A DNA stretch of 64,000 bases from Pirellula sp. SH-Sr6A (GTDB lineage: Bacteria; Planctomycetota; Planctomycetia; Pirellulales; Pirellulaceae), in contig NZ_CP011272.1 in the NCBI RefSeq assembly GCF_001610875.1, positions 5,313,988-5,377,987 of the forward strand, in the 5' to 3' direction. The translations under genes were made by a program, and so were the position numbers. This document shows positions 56,173 through 64,000 of the stretch, in pieces. The notes beneath the pieces are model-generated. The model saw nothing but the letters and a program-made list of their open reading frames with translations. It did not search any database and had not been told where the DNA came from. How positions within the stretch are numbered: the first letter of the stretch is position 1; each line of letters starts with the position of its first letter.

Positions 56173-56859
56173 ATGAGCATTTGTATCCTAGTTATCGAAG
56201 ATGAGCCAGGCATTGCCGACTTTCTGTTGCGAGGGTTGACAGAAGAAGGCTACGTTGTATCCCACGCCGCGGACGGTAATCATGCTCGGTTGCGTTTGCA
56301 AATCGAAACTTGGGACTTGATCATTCTCGATTGGTGGCTTCCGGGCGAAGATGGGTTACAGCTTCTAAAGCGATTTCGTCAACGAGATCGCTCTACTCCT
56401 GTGTTGTTCCTAACTGCACGCGATGGTGTTAGCGAGCGTGTCAAAGGGCTCGATTCGGGAGCCGATGACTATCTCACCAAACCCTTTTCATTTGAAGAAC
56501 TTCTTGCTCGTGTGCGTTCTCTTCTGCGGCGGCAGGGGCAGGCCGATTCTATTCACTTGGAGTATGCGAAGATTCGCATCGACCTAACGCAGCAGCGTGC
56601 CACACGCGAGGGGGCTCCGATCGATTTAACCGCCAAGGAACTTTCGCTCCTGTCCATGTTCCTTCGGAATCCAGAACAAGTACTATCACGTACGAGGATT
56701 TACAAATCGGTATGGGACGAAAACTTTGACGGGCTCTCCAATACACTGGAAGTCCACATTAAAGACCTGCGTCGAAAATTAGAGAAATACGGACCACGTG
56801 TTATTCACACCCGGCGAGGCCAAGGCTATGTATTGGAACTGCAGCGAGTTGACGAATGA
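56173..56859 (+). CDS. OmpR/PhoB-family response regulator
   Basis: 228 residues from the ATG at 56173 (a TTG at 56152 is the alternative). The receiver domain has the acidic pair in LVIEDEPGIADFLL, phosphoacceptor Asp53 in LIILDWWLPGEDG, conserved Thr in VLFLTARDG and Lys in YLTKPFSFEELLARV. The winged-helix DNA-binding domain ends with VHIKDLRRKLEKYGPRVIHTRRGQGYVL. Its stop overlaps the kinase start by 4 bases (ATGA), the classic coupled pair. The targets are unknown; the divergent small membrane protein or the porin are candidates. Confidence 0.95.
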   Translation: MSICILVIEDEPGIADFLLRGLTEEGYVVSHAADGNHARLRLQIETWDLIILDWWLPGEDGLQLLKRFRQRDRSTPVLFLTARDGVSERVKGLDSGADDYLTKPFSFEELLARVRSLLRRQGQADSIHLEYAKIRIDLTQQRATREGAPIDLTAKELSLLSMFLRNPEQVLSRTRIYKSVWDENFDGLSNTLEVHIKDLRRKLEKYGPRVIHTRRGQGYVLELQRVDE

Positions 56860-58292
56860 GTTTGATCAATCGCGTTAGCATTTTCTTTCTCTCCGCCTTA
56901 GCGGTCATCCTATGTATCTATTCGTTCGTTTTTTATTCCGTCACTTTCAGATACATTGAAAATCAATTCGCGAGCGAACTTCGTGGGGTGCTATCTTCAT
57001 TGGTCGCGGCCGCCGAAGTTGAAGAGACGGAAGTGAAGTGGCAACCGAAGGAACATGCAATCCATTTTGGAACGCAAGACGAATTCGGTGAAGTTCAGTG
57101 GATTGTGGTTGGCGATGAGGTACAGATCGTCGAATGTTCTCGTGTAGCGGATGATCGTCTGTTAGCGGTTGCATATAAAAACCAATTCCTGGGTCGAATG
57201 GACGATGGGGAAGTGAGGACTCGAAACTTGGAGGGGTGGATATTCATGAGTGAAAGAGTCGTCGCTCCGAATCCCCAACGGCTGGAACGGGAACCCGATG
57301 AATTTGATCAGCTGACCGTCACGGTTGGACGCTCTTCCGTACCCCGTGACGCAATTTACTTCCGGCTACTAGTATTTGTCACGTCGCTTCCTTTATTGGC
57401 TTGGTCTATTGCAGCCTTTATGGGAAGGTGGTTTGTCCGAAAGGCATTACTTCCCGTGGCCGACATGTCTAGGCAAGCGCAAGTGATTTCAGGAACCGAC
57501 TTCAAGGCAAGGTTGGTATTTCATTATGCGGGCGACGAACTAACCGAGCTGGGAACAGCATTCAATCGTCTTTTAGATCGACAACAAATTGCTTTTGATC
57601 AGCAGAGGCGTTTTGCTGGCGATGCTGCGCATGAGTTGCGGACTCCGTTGACAGTCCTGTTGGGGCAAATTGAAGTCACGCTGCGACGTCCTCGAGGTGT
57701 TTCCGAGTATCAATCGAATCTGGAACTATTGCGAGGACAGACTCGGTATTTGCAGGAGATCGTCGAGTCGTTGTTATTCCTGGCACGGAGTGAGTCGGAC
57801 TCTGAATCACCTCCATTGCGTCGGATCGAACTGCAATATTGGCTCGAGAGTCAATCGGCGACATGGGTTGCGCCCACTCGAAGCAATGACCTGCAACTGG
57901 ACATTCGATTGAGCAAAACCACTTGTGTACTAGCAACGCCTGCCTTGTTGGGGAGGGTGATCGACAACATTGTTTCCAACGCATTGAAGTATAGTGCCCC
58001 TGGTTCGCCTATCATCGTGCGAGCTGAAGAGAGAGAGGGCGAGGCGGTCATCGAGGTCATTGACGAGGGGCATGGAATCGCCCATGAGGATATGCCTCGA
58101 CTGTTTGAACCTTTTTTTCGGTCGCAAGACGTGCGCCGTCGTGGTATTGCAGGGAGCGGACTCGGACTCGCGATCGCCAAACGCATTGCGACGGCACTTG
58201 GTGGCCGTTTGGAGTGTGATAGAAGATCGCCTCGCGGTACATGTTTCCGTCTATGTCTATCCATCGACAATTTCAAATTGGAATCTCGATAG
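56856..58292 (+). CDS. Sensor histidine kinase
   Basis: 478 residues. TM1 (about 7-30) and TM2 (about 170-190) enclose a periplasmic sensor of about 135 residues of no recognised family. A HAMP domain follows, then the dimerisation/phosphoacceptor domain with His259 in GDAAHELRTPLTVLLGQIE. The catalytic domain has N box NIVSNALKYS, G1 DEGHGIAHEDM, F box LFEPFFRS and G2 GSGLGLAIAKR. This is a CzcS/CusS-like architecture, for which metal or envelope stress would be natural signals, but the ligand is not shown. Coupled to the response regulator. Confidence 0.95.
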   Translation: MSLINRVSIFFLSALAVILCIYSFVFYSVTFRYIENQFASELRGVLSSLVAAAEVEETEVKWQPKEHAIHFGTQDEFGEVQWIVVGDEVQIVECSRVADDRLLAVAYKNQFLGRMDDGEVRTRNLEGWIFMSERVVAPNPQRLEREPDEFDQLTVTVGRSSVPRDAIYFRLLVFVTSLPLLAWSIAAFMGRWFVRKALLPVADMSRQAQVISGTDFKARLVFHYAGDELTELGTAFNRLLDRQQIAFDQQRRFAGDAAHELRTPLTVLLGQIEVTLRRPRGVSEYQSNLELLRGQTRYLQEIVESLLFLARSESDSESPPLRRIELQYWLESQSATWVAPTRSNDLQLDIRLSKTTCVLATPALLGRVIDNIVSNALKYSAPGSPIIVRAEEREGEAVIEVIDEGHGIAHEDMPRLFEPFFRSQDVRRRGIAGSGLGLAIAKRIATALGGRLECDRRSPRGTCFRLCLSIDNFKLESR

Positions 58293-58370
58293 TTAGCCAC
58301 AAACCTTTCCGGTTATCTCCGATGAAAAGTACCTGCAGTCTGACGGATCTTACTGTGACCGTTAACTTGG

Positions 58371-59072
58371 TTACTCGATGATGACAGGCGTATCTACGAC
58401 GGGGACGAACGGCTTCGCACTGGTGGATTGCTTAATGAGATTGGCCCAACGGTGTGGGTCCTGTGCGATGGGGGGCCATGTGTTGTAGTGGGTCGGAAAC
58501 GCATTCTTGGCACCGACCCATTCCACCGCGAGCACGGAGTCTTCGAGTCCCATCGTGAAGAGATCCCCGATTGGAACAATCACCGTATCGACTCGATTTC
58601 GTTGCATCAATTTGAGATCGCTAAACAGGGCCGTATCACCAAGGTAATAGAGGTGATGACTCCATTCATCGCGTTCGAACGTGAGGAACAAACCTCCAGC
58701 CAGTCCTCCATAGGATCCATCTGGAAGTCCGGACGAATGGATCGCGGGAGTAAGTTGGAGCGTGCCGAAATCGGTTTTAACTTTCCCTCCAATGTTCATC
58801 CCAACCGCGTGCTTCACGCCATGCTGCGTCGAGAGCCATGTTGCGATCTCATAATTGGCGTAGATGGGGCACCCTACACGATTGGCGATGGACGCTGCGT
58901 CTGCGATATGGTCAAAGTGCCCATGGGAAATACATATGTGGGTGGGGTTCAAGTCGGTGTCGCGAACATGGCACGAAGGGTTGTCGTTGACGAATGGGTC
59001 GATCAATACGCGATGGTCCCCCTGGGTGATCATCCAAGTCGAATGTCCTAGCCATGTTGCTTCGATGTTCAT
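58371..59072 (-). CDS. UPF0173-type metal-dependent hydrolase (metallo-beta-lactamase fold)
   Basis: 233 residues. The N-terminal IEATWLGHSTWMI strand and the zinc motif ISHGHFDHIADA (HxHxDH) near 48-59 identify the fold. YLGDTALFSDLKL supplies a metal-bridging Asp and PTHYNTWP the last His. YtkL/YddR-like proteins of this group are predicted hydrolases without known substrates. It is a single gene convergent with the histidine kinase and upstream, on the same strand, lies dnaK. Confidence 0.9.
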   Translation of the reverse strand: MNIEATWLGHSTWMITQGDHRVLIDPFVNDNPSCHVRDTDLNPTHICISHGHFDHIADAASIANRVGCPIYANYEIATWLSTQHGVKHAVGMNIGGKVKTDFGTLQLTPAIHSSGLPDGSYGGLAGGLFLTFERDEWSHHLYYLGDTALFSDLKLMQRNRVDTVIVPIGDLFTMGLEDSVLAVEWVGAKNAFPTHYNTWPPIAQDPHRWANLIKQSTSAKPFVPVVDTPVIIE

Positions 59073-59164
59073 TCGCTGCTCTTTCCGTTTAAGTCTGGTG
59101 ACGATGGTTCAAGATGCACTCATTAGCGTCGTCCGAACATGATAACGGAGGCGATACCAAGCGA

Positions 59165-59186
59165 AACGGGGACTTGCGTCCCCGTT
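59165..59186 (-). terminator. Hairpin downstream of dnaK
   Basis: Perfect 9-bp stem AACGGGGAC/GTCCCCGTT with a TTGC loop, 34 bp after the dnaK stop. The following T-run is weak on the minus strand (TTTCGCTT), so it might also act for plus-strand transcripts. Confidence 0.5.
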
Positions 59187-59220
59187 GCTGTTTTCTTTCA
59201 TGGTGCGAACCACAAGAAGG

Positions 59221-61125
59221 TTAGTTCTTCACTTCGAATTCGGCGTCGATCGCATCGTCGTCCGGATTCTTCGCTTCACCCGCAGGTGCAGCGCTGGAGG
59301 CCTGCGCTCCCACTGCTGCCCGGAAAGCCTGAGCCGATTGTTCCAACTCAGCGGTCGCAGATTTGATTGCGGCGGTCTCGTTGGTTGTAATCGCATCGCG
59401 AACCTTCTTGATGGCGGCCTGAAGTGGCTCTCGGTCGCTCGCCGAAAGTTTTTCTCCCTGCTCGTTCATCATCTTTTCCAGAGTATGAATCATGTTCTCT
59501 GCAAGGTTCTTTGCTTCCGCAAGCTCGACGAACTTCTTGTCTTCGTCCGCGTGCAATTCAGCCTCGCGACGCATGCGTTCGATTTCGTCTTTGCTAAGAC
59601 CGCTCGATTGCTCGATCTTGACGCTCGCTTGCTTGCTCGACTTCAAGTCCTTCGCCGAAACGTTTAGGATCCCGTTTTGGTCGATGTCAAACTTCACTTC
59701 GATTTGGGGAACACCGCGAGGTTGCGGCTCGATTCCTTCCAAGTTGAATTGACCGAGCAATCGGTTTTGCTGGGCCATTTTGCGTTCCCCTTGGAAGACA
59801 CTCACCGTCACTGCAGTTTGCCCATCGGCGGCGGTCGAGAAGACTTGCTTCTTTTCCACAGGAACCGTTGTGTTCCTCTCAATCAAGGCGGTGAGCACTC
59901 CACCTTCGGTTTCGATCCCCAAGGTCAACGGGGTCACATCGAGAAGGAGAACGTCCTTGCGATCACCGGACAGAACACTGCCTTGAATCGCGGCTCCGAC
60001 GGCAACCACTTCATCCGGGTTTACCCCTTGGTGTGGTTCCTTGCCGAAGATGTCCTTCACGAGCTGTCGCACCTTCGGAACACGGGTCGATCCACCGACC
60101 AACACGACTTCGTCAATGTCGGATGGTTTCATCTTTGCATCGCGAAGCGCTTGCATGACGGGTTCGCGGCATCGCTCGATCAACGAATCGACCAGCGACT
60201 CGAACACGCTGCGAGTGATGGTCATTTGCAAGTGTTTAGGGCCAGTCGCATCTGCGGTGATGAACGGCAGATTGAGGTCGGTTTGCGGAAGCGAGCTCAA
60301 TTCCTTTTTGGCCTTTTCGCAAGCCTCTTGAAGACGCTGAAGCGACATCGGTTCTTTTCGCAGGTCGATGCCGTTGTCTTTTTGGAATTGGTTTGCCACA
60401 TGGTTCACCAACGCTTGGTCAAAGTCGTCACCACCGAGGTGCGTGTCCCCACTGGTGCTGATCACCTCGAAGACTTTGCTCGTGCTATCATCGCCGCTCA
60501 TGGCGACTTCCAAGACCGACACGTCAAACGTACCGCCCCCCAAGTCGAAGACGATGATCTTTTGATCCTTTTTCTTGTCCAATCCATAGGCCAGGGCAGC
60601 GGCGGTGGGCTCATTGATAATTCGAGCCACTTCCAAACCAGCGATCTGACCAGCGTCCTTCGTGGCTTGACGCTGAGCATCATTGAAGTACGCGGGAACC
60701 GTGATAACGGCTTTGGAAACTCGGTGCCCCAGGTAAGCTTCCGCAGCTTCCTTCAATTTGCGGAGGACTTTGGCGGAGATTTCTTGCGGAGTGAATTGCT
60801 GATCGCCGATCTGAACCTTGACGTATTCGTTGGCCCCTCCGACGACTTGGTACGGAACAATCTTCTCTTCCGACTCCACTTCCGAGTGGCGTCGTCCCAT
60901 GAATCGCTTGACCGAATAAACGGTGCGACGGGGATTCGTAACAGCTTGACGGCGAGCAGGTTCACCGACGATCGTTTCGCTCTTGTCGGTGAAGGCAACC
61001 ACGCTAGGGGTGAGGCGGTTTCCTTCGGCATTCGGGATCACCTTGACCTCGGAGCCTTCCATGACCGCGACCACGGAGTTTGTGGTTCCCAAGTCGATTC
61101 CAATAATCTTTTCACCGGATGACAT
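59221..61125 (-). CDS. dnaK: Molecular chaperone DnaK (Hsp70)
   Basis: 634 residues. The ATPase domain begins [20 protein letters not shown] and has [16 protein letters not shown] near 194 and [17 protein letters not shown] near 334. The substrate domain has [18 protein letters not shown] and [18 protein letters not shown]. The lid ends in an acidic tail ([13 protein letters not shown]) typical of DnaK. The ATG at 61123-61125 has GAAGGA 8 nt upstream. No dnaJ or grpE is adjacent. A near-perfect sigma-54 promoter element lies about 95 bp upstream (listed), and no CIRCE element was seen. Confidence 0.97.
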   Translation of the reverse strand: MSSGEKIIGIDLGTTNSVVAVMEGSEVKVIPNAEGNRLTPSVVAFTDKSETIVGEPARRQAVTNPRRTVYSVKRFMGRRHSEVESEEKIVPYQVVGGANEYVKVQIGDQQFTPQEISAKVLRKLKEAAEAYLGHRVSKAVITVPAYFNDAQRQATKDAGQIAGLEVARIINEPTAAALAYGLDKKKDQKIIVFDLGGGTFDVSVLEVAMSGDDSTSKVFEVISTSGDTHLGGDDFDQALVNHVANQFQKDNGIDLRKEPMSLQRLQEACEKAKKELSSLPQTDLNLPFITADATGPKHLQMTITRSVFESLVDSLIERCREPVMQALRDAKMKPSDIDEVVLVGGSTRVPKVRQLVKDIFGKEPHQGVNPDEVVAVGAAIQGSVLSGDRKDVLLLDVTPLTLGIETEGGVLTALIERNTTVPVEKKQVFSTAADGQTAVTVSVFQGERKMAQQNRLLGQFNLEGIEPQPRGVPQIEVKFDIDQNGILNVSAKDLKSSKQASVKIEQSSGLSKDEIERMRREAELHADEDKKFVELAEAKNLAENMIHTLEKMMNEQGEKLSASDREPLQAAIKKVRDAITTNETAAIKSATAELEQSAQAFRAAVGAQASSAAPAGEAKNPDDDAIDAEFEVKN

Positions 61126-61219
61126 AAGTGATTCCTTCTAGTTACGATAGGGACGCGGTTGGTTCGGACGAGCGCCGCAGCCACGAATCTGCACGCTTCT
61201 TCGATGAGCACAGGTTGAA

Positions 61220-61236
61220 AGCAATCGTCGTGCCAA
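61220..61236 (-). promoter_or_regulatory. Sigma-54 (-24/-12) promoter element upstream of dnaK
   Basis: Read on the minus strand, TTGGCACGACGATTGCT matches the consensus TGGCACG-N4-TTGCW without a mismatch. Transcription would start near 61209, giving a leader of about 84 nt before the dnaK ATG. Requires a sigma-54 activator; one is encoded at 43656-45551, but a link is not shown. Confidence 0.7.
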
Positions 61237-61384
61237 ATTGGGGAGTGCGTCGGGTGAGGCGGCTGTAAGTCGTTTCGTTACAACAGGTTAATTGCAAGGA
61301 TTGTCCGTCCGTTCGCCTGGGGGCGTCGAGCGGAACGGGAACAGCCCTCCTCCCACACGCCAATTTGACAGAAGAGCTAAGGGT

Positions 61385-62446
61385 ATGGATTTAAAACGAG
61401 AATTAGGACAGGTCGACGGAGCTATCGTCGAGTTGCTTGCGAAGCGGATCGACTTGCTTCGGCAAATTGCGGAGGATTCTTCCGAGGGGACACAGTTGCC
61501 CGGTTTGGCGACGCACTGTCATGAGTCCCTTCGTCGAGCATTGGAAGTGTGTCATCCTGACCAACGGTACCTTGCCGAACGGGTCGTTCCCTTTATAGCG
61601 GGAGTATCGTTTCAACACGCTATAAAGCCGACTCGCATCGCCTATCTGGGACCGGAGTACTCGTATTCCTACTCGGCTGCTCGCAAGTACTTCGGGGCGG
61701 ACGACGGATTTCAGGCGGTTCAAACCATCGGAGCCGTGTTTGAAGAGATCCAGAGAGGGCAATCGACCTATGGAGTTGTCCCGATTGAGAACTCGACCGA
61801 CGGACGGATTGTCGACACCCTCACCATGTTCATACGCCGTCCTGTTCGGATCTGCGGCGAGGTGCTCCTGCCGATCCATCACAATCTCTTGGCGAAGTGC
61901 GGTCGCTCGGAAATCAAAGAGGTTTATAGCAAACCGCAGGCCCTCTCTCAGTGCAGGGCTTGGTTGGCAGAACATCTACCCAACGCTCGATGGGTGGAGG
62001 TGGCGAGCACTGCGGTTGCTGCACAAATTGCCACTCACACGGTAGGAGCCGCTGCGGTCGCGTCCCGCGATGCGGGGATCGCCCTTGGACTGGATCTGAT
62101 CGCCGAATCGATCGAGGATAATCAGAACAACATCACCCGGTTTGCCATTATCGGAAACGACGAGCCAGCGCCTTCCTCGAATGATAAGACGTCGCTGATG
62201 TTTCAAGTTCCTCACAAACCCGGGGCGCTCGCGGATGTCATGCTGATGTTTCGAGACAATGGTCTCAATTTGACTTGGATCGAATCGTTCCCTGTTCCCG
62301 GTGTGGCGAACGAGTACTTCTTCTTCGTGGAATTGGATGGGCATCGCTCCCAGTCCCATGTCGAGAACGCGATTCGTTCGCTTGAGAAAGCCGCGATCCG
62401 ATTGAATTGCCTTGGGTCTTACCCTAAGGGGGTGACGGTCCGCTGA
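61385..62446 (+). CDS. pheA: Prephenate dehydratase with N-terminal chorismate-mutase-like helix
   Basis: 353 residues from the ATG at 61385; an upstream frame gives a non-typical N-terminus. The first 45 residues (ELGQVDGAIVELLAKRIDLL) resemble a short AroQ chorismate-mutase helix. The dehydratase domain has IAYLGPEYSYSYSAARKYFG, GVVPIENSTDGRI, SKPQALSQCRAWL and NNITRFAIIGND with the catalytic Thr. The C-terminal ACT domain has HKPGALADVMLMFRDNGLNL, and WIESFPVPG replaces the usual ESRP Phe-binding motif, so feedback control may differ. Divergent from dnaK. Confidence 0.92.
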   Translation: MDLKRELGQVDGAIVELLAKRIDLLRQIAEDSSEGTQLPGLATHCHESLRRALEVCHPDQRYLAERVVPFIAGVSFQHAIKPTRIAYLGPEYSYSYSAARKYFGADDGFQAVQTIGAVFEEIQRGQSTYGVVPIENSTDGRIVDTLTMFIRRPVRICGEVLLPIHHNLLAKCGRSEIKEVYSKPQALSQCRAWLAEHLPNARWVEVASTAVAAQIATHTVGAAAVASRDAGIALGLDLIAESIEDNQNNITRFAIIGNDEPAPSSNDKTSLMFQVPHKPGALADVMLMFRDNGLNLTWIESFPVPGVANEYFFFVELDGHRSQSHVENAIRSLEKAAIRLNCLGSYPKGVTVR

Positions 62447-62582
62447 TCGGAACGCAGCGAGCGTTGCCCCGCAACTCGTACCCATGGCACCTTGTTTTGG
62501 AAGAGCGAATGGGGTCTAACGTTACGGACGAAACCATTGGCGATCGCCAATTCCATTACGCCAGCCAGAGGACGAGCTCACC

Positions 62583-63359
62583 GTGGATCAAGATGAATCG
62601 GCATCGATAGATGATTCCTTTTCCAACCCTACCCATGCTCCGACGCAACCTGCGGAGGATGCTCGGGATTGGAAACCTCTCACAGCCAAGCAACGTCGCG
62701 TTCTGGGGACGCTCATGGAGAAGTCAAAAACGACTCCAGACGCCTATCCCATGTCCTTCACAGGATTGGCCACCGGGTGCAATCAAAAAAGCAATCGCGA
62801 GCCGATAACCAATTACTCCGCGGAGCAAATCGAAACAATTGTGGACGAGCTGCGGGCACTCGGTGCGGTGACGATTGTTCAAGGATCGGGACGCGTTACC
62901 AAGGTTCGTCATTACGCGTACAACTGGATCGGGCTTAACAAAACCGAGGCCGCTGTGTTGACCGAGTTGCTGCTGCGGGGTGAACAAACGATCGGCGAGC
63001 TTCGTACGCGTGCTTCGAGAATGGAGCCCATTGCAGATCTCTCGCAGATGCAGCAAATTTTTGACGAGCTTAAGCGACGAGATTTGGTTCTCGAACTCAC
63101 GCCCCCTGGACGCGGCCAATTGGTCTCGCACAATCTCTATCCAGAATGGGAACGAGATCAACTGTTAGCAAAGTGTGTCGGAAAAGGAGGATCTGCGGCC
63201 GAGGATGACGAGCCCTCAACCTCCGCGGGCACCCAATCGGCCGTGCTCGCCCCCTCCGCGGCGAACTCGAAAGTGATGGACGAGATCGAGCAGCTCAAGC
63301 TGCTAATCGGAGGATTGAACGAGCGCTTGACGCATATCGAAAAAGAACTTGGTATTTAG
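62583..63359 (+). CDS. YceH family (DUF480) protein
   Basis: 258 residues with GTG start at 62583. A GAGG sequence lies about 10 nt upstream. The conserved part begins LTAKQRRVLGTLMEKSKTTPDAYPMSF with TGCNQKSNREP and RVTKVRHYAYNWIG, all typical of YceH, a protein of two winged-helix-like domains. LLLRGEQTIGELRTRASRM is the second domain. The C-terminus is an Ala/Ser-rich linker and a short coiled coil (IEQLKLLIGGLNERLTHIE). Function is not well established. It follows pheA by 136 bp on the same strand. Confidence 0.9.
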   Translation: MDQDESASIDDSFSNPTHAPTQPAEDARDWKPLTAKQRRVLGTLMEKSKTTPDAYPMSFTGLATGCNQKSNREPITNYSAEQIETIVDELRALGAVTIVQGSGRVTKVRHYAYNWIGLNKTEAAVLTELLLRGEQTIGELRTRASRMEPIADLSQMQQIFDELKRRDLVLELTPPGRGQLVSHNLYPEWERDQLLAKCVGKGGSAAEDDEPSTSAGTQSAVLAPSAANSKVMDEIEQLKLLIGGLNERLTHIEKELGI

Positions 63360-64000
63360 CAGTCGGGTGCCGGGAAAGGGGCGGGGCGACCGTAAAGGAA
63401 ACCTTGCCCCAGCTCAAACCCCATTGCGACGCAGACTCTATGCTCGGCTTCGGTTTCTACACCTTCAGCGAGCGGTATGGTTCCCAGATCTCGGGATAGT
63501 CGTACTAAAGCGGCTAACAGCTCCTGCCTGGAACCCGGAGCTTGATCGATGTCCCGAATCAACTGCATGTCGAATTTGAGTACATCGGGTGGTTGTTCTC
63601 CCAGTTCGAGCAATCTACCTTGGCCAGCCCCGAAATCGTCGTACGAGAGCTGCATGGATAAGTCGGAAAGCGTGTCTCGCAATTTACCGATGGACCTTGG
63701 ATCGGTCACAGATGCTTCGTGGATTTCAAGTGTGATACGGGTATTCGGATACTGCATCCTCAATCGAAAGAGCGAGTCAAGAAGCCGATCGTTCACCACT
63801 TCACACGGATGCGTGTTCAAGAAATAGTTCGAATCGGCATGTTGCGAGCGAGCGGCTACGGATAGGCCCTCCTCTCGAATCATCTCGCTCAAGGTCGCGT
63901 TCTGGCCCAAACGATCGGCTGCGCTGAATATGTTTGCCGGAGTTGTGAGCCCTTCTAGCTTGCTTCGTACGAGTAACTCGTGCGCGATGGGCTTTCTCTC
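63356..64000 (-). CDS. EAL-domain protein, C-terminal part (runs off window end)
   Basis: The frame is open to the end of the window, 214 residues visible; the N-terminus lies beyond base 64000. EAL motifs: IAHELLVRS near the start of the visible part (E-L-L for EAL), LEIHEASVTD, SYDDFGAGQGRL (the DDFG metal site), VLKFDMQLIRDID and LAEGVETEAEHRVCVAMGFELGQGFLYGRP. Metal and substrate residues mostly match an active c-di-GMP phosphodiesterase. An N-terminal partner domain (FHA or GGDEF) is probably outside the window. Its stop overlaps the stop of the YceH gene by 4 bases, convergent. Confidence 0.88.
   Translation of the reverse strand, partial: ERKPIAHELLVRSKLEGLTTPANIFSAADRLGQNATLSEMIREEGLSVAARSQHADSNYFLNTHPCEVVNDRLLDSLFRLRMQYPNTRITLEIHEASVTDPRSIGKLRDTLSDLSMQLSYDDFGAGQGRLLELGEQPPDVLKFDMQLIRDIDQAPGSRQELLAALVRLSRDLGTIPLAEGVETEAEHRVCVAMGFELGQGFLYGRPAPFPAPDC

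Noticed and set aside
59677-61122. 481-codon plus-strand reading frame opposite dnaK
   Set aside because: Long antisense frames opposite dnaK are a known by-product of its codon usage. The translation resembles no family and DnaK is unmistakable on the other strand.

Overview
The window reads as chromosomal DNA of a planctomycete, most likely a Pirellulales/Pirellulaceae-type bacterium of moderate GC. This is inferred from gene content: an ECF sigma factor next to a membrane-bound Ser/Thr kinase, secreted Gfo/Idh/MocA and DHDPS-family proteins, CXXC zinc-ribbon membrane proteins, coproheme-type HemQ in a diderm, and many conserved proteins of unknown function. Genes are densely packed on both strands in short operons. 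No tRNA, rRNA, CRISPR array, prophage or intact insertion sequence was seen.

Layout. 0-9.5 kb is housekeeping: start of dxr (leaving the window at base 1), ftsH, a zinc-ribbon membrane protein, pyrH-frr, a lipoprotein, then an Old Yellow Enzyme/aldo-keto reductase/DUF445 run and a small conserved protein. 9.7-19.3 kb holds a probable sigma-70 promoter, a family 2 glycosyltransferase overlapping a conserved protein with a BshC-like motif, the nitrogen-signalling pair glnB-glnD, a UvrD-like helicase and an exported serine hydrolase. 19.3-19.8 kb is a tandem array of about 193-bp units, each with a long hairpin. 19.8-26.7 kb carries an exported Pro/Gly-rich protein, flgB with a FlgN-like partner, purU, hemQ/chdC and korAB.

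26.7-31.7 kb is a minus-strand signalling locus: lipoprotein, FHA-like protein, membrane Ser/Thr kinase, a C-terminally anchored protein, and an ECF sigma factor whose start overlaps the preceding gene. 31.8-33.7 kb has fabZ preceded by a 32-residue very basic peptide, an IscA-type Fe-S protein behind a palindromic promoter region and ahead of a strong terminator, and a small zinc-ribbon protein. An 850-bp gene-poor gap follows. 34.5-49.3 kb contains a glutamine-amidotransferase homologue lacking its catalytic Cys, an SGNH esterase, a sugar isomerase-like protein, tex, a GNAT protein, a probable catabolic cluster (NAD-epimerase, DHDPS-like, MocA-like, sigma-54 activator, MFS transporter), an OleD-like reductase and a DUF808 protein. 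49.3-58.3 kb has a large polytopic protein, an ExbB-like protein coupled to bioA, an OprO/P-like porin, a small membrane protein and an OmpR/HK two-component pair. 58.4-64 kb ends with an UPF0173 hydrolase, dnaK behind a near-perfect sigma-54 promoter, pheA, a YceH protein and the C-terminal part of an EAL protein.

The most noteworthy points are the sigma-54 (-24/-12) element upstream of dnaK, the kinase/FHA/ECF locus, the overlooked 32-residue basic peptide, the Cys-less amidotransferase, the BshC-like orphan family and the hairpin repeat array. All assignments come from reading the sequence and recalling family motifs; no database search was run, and residue positions are hand counts.
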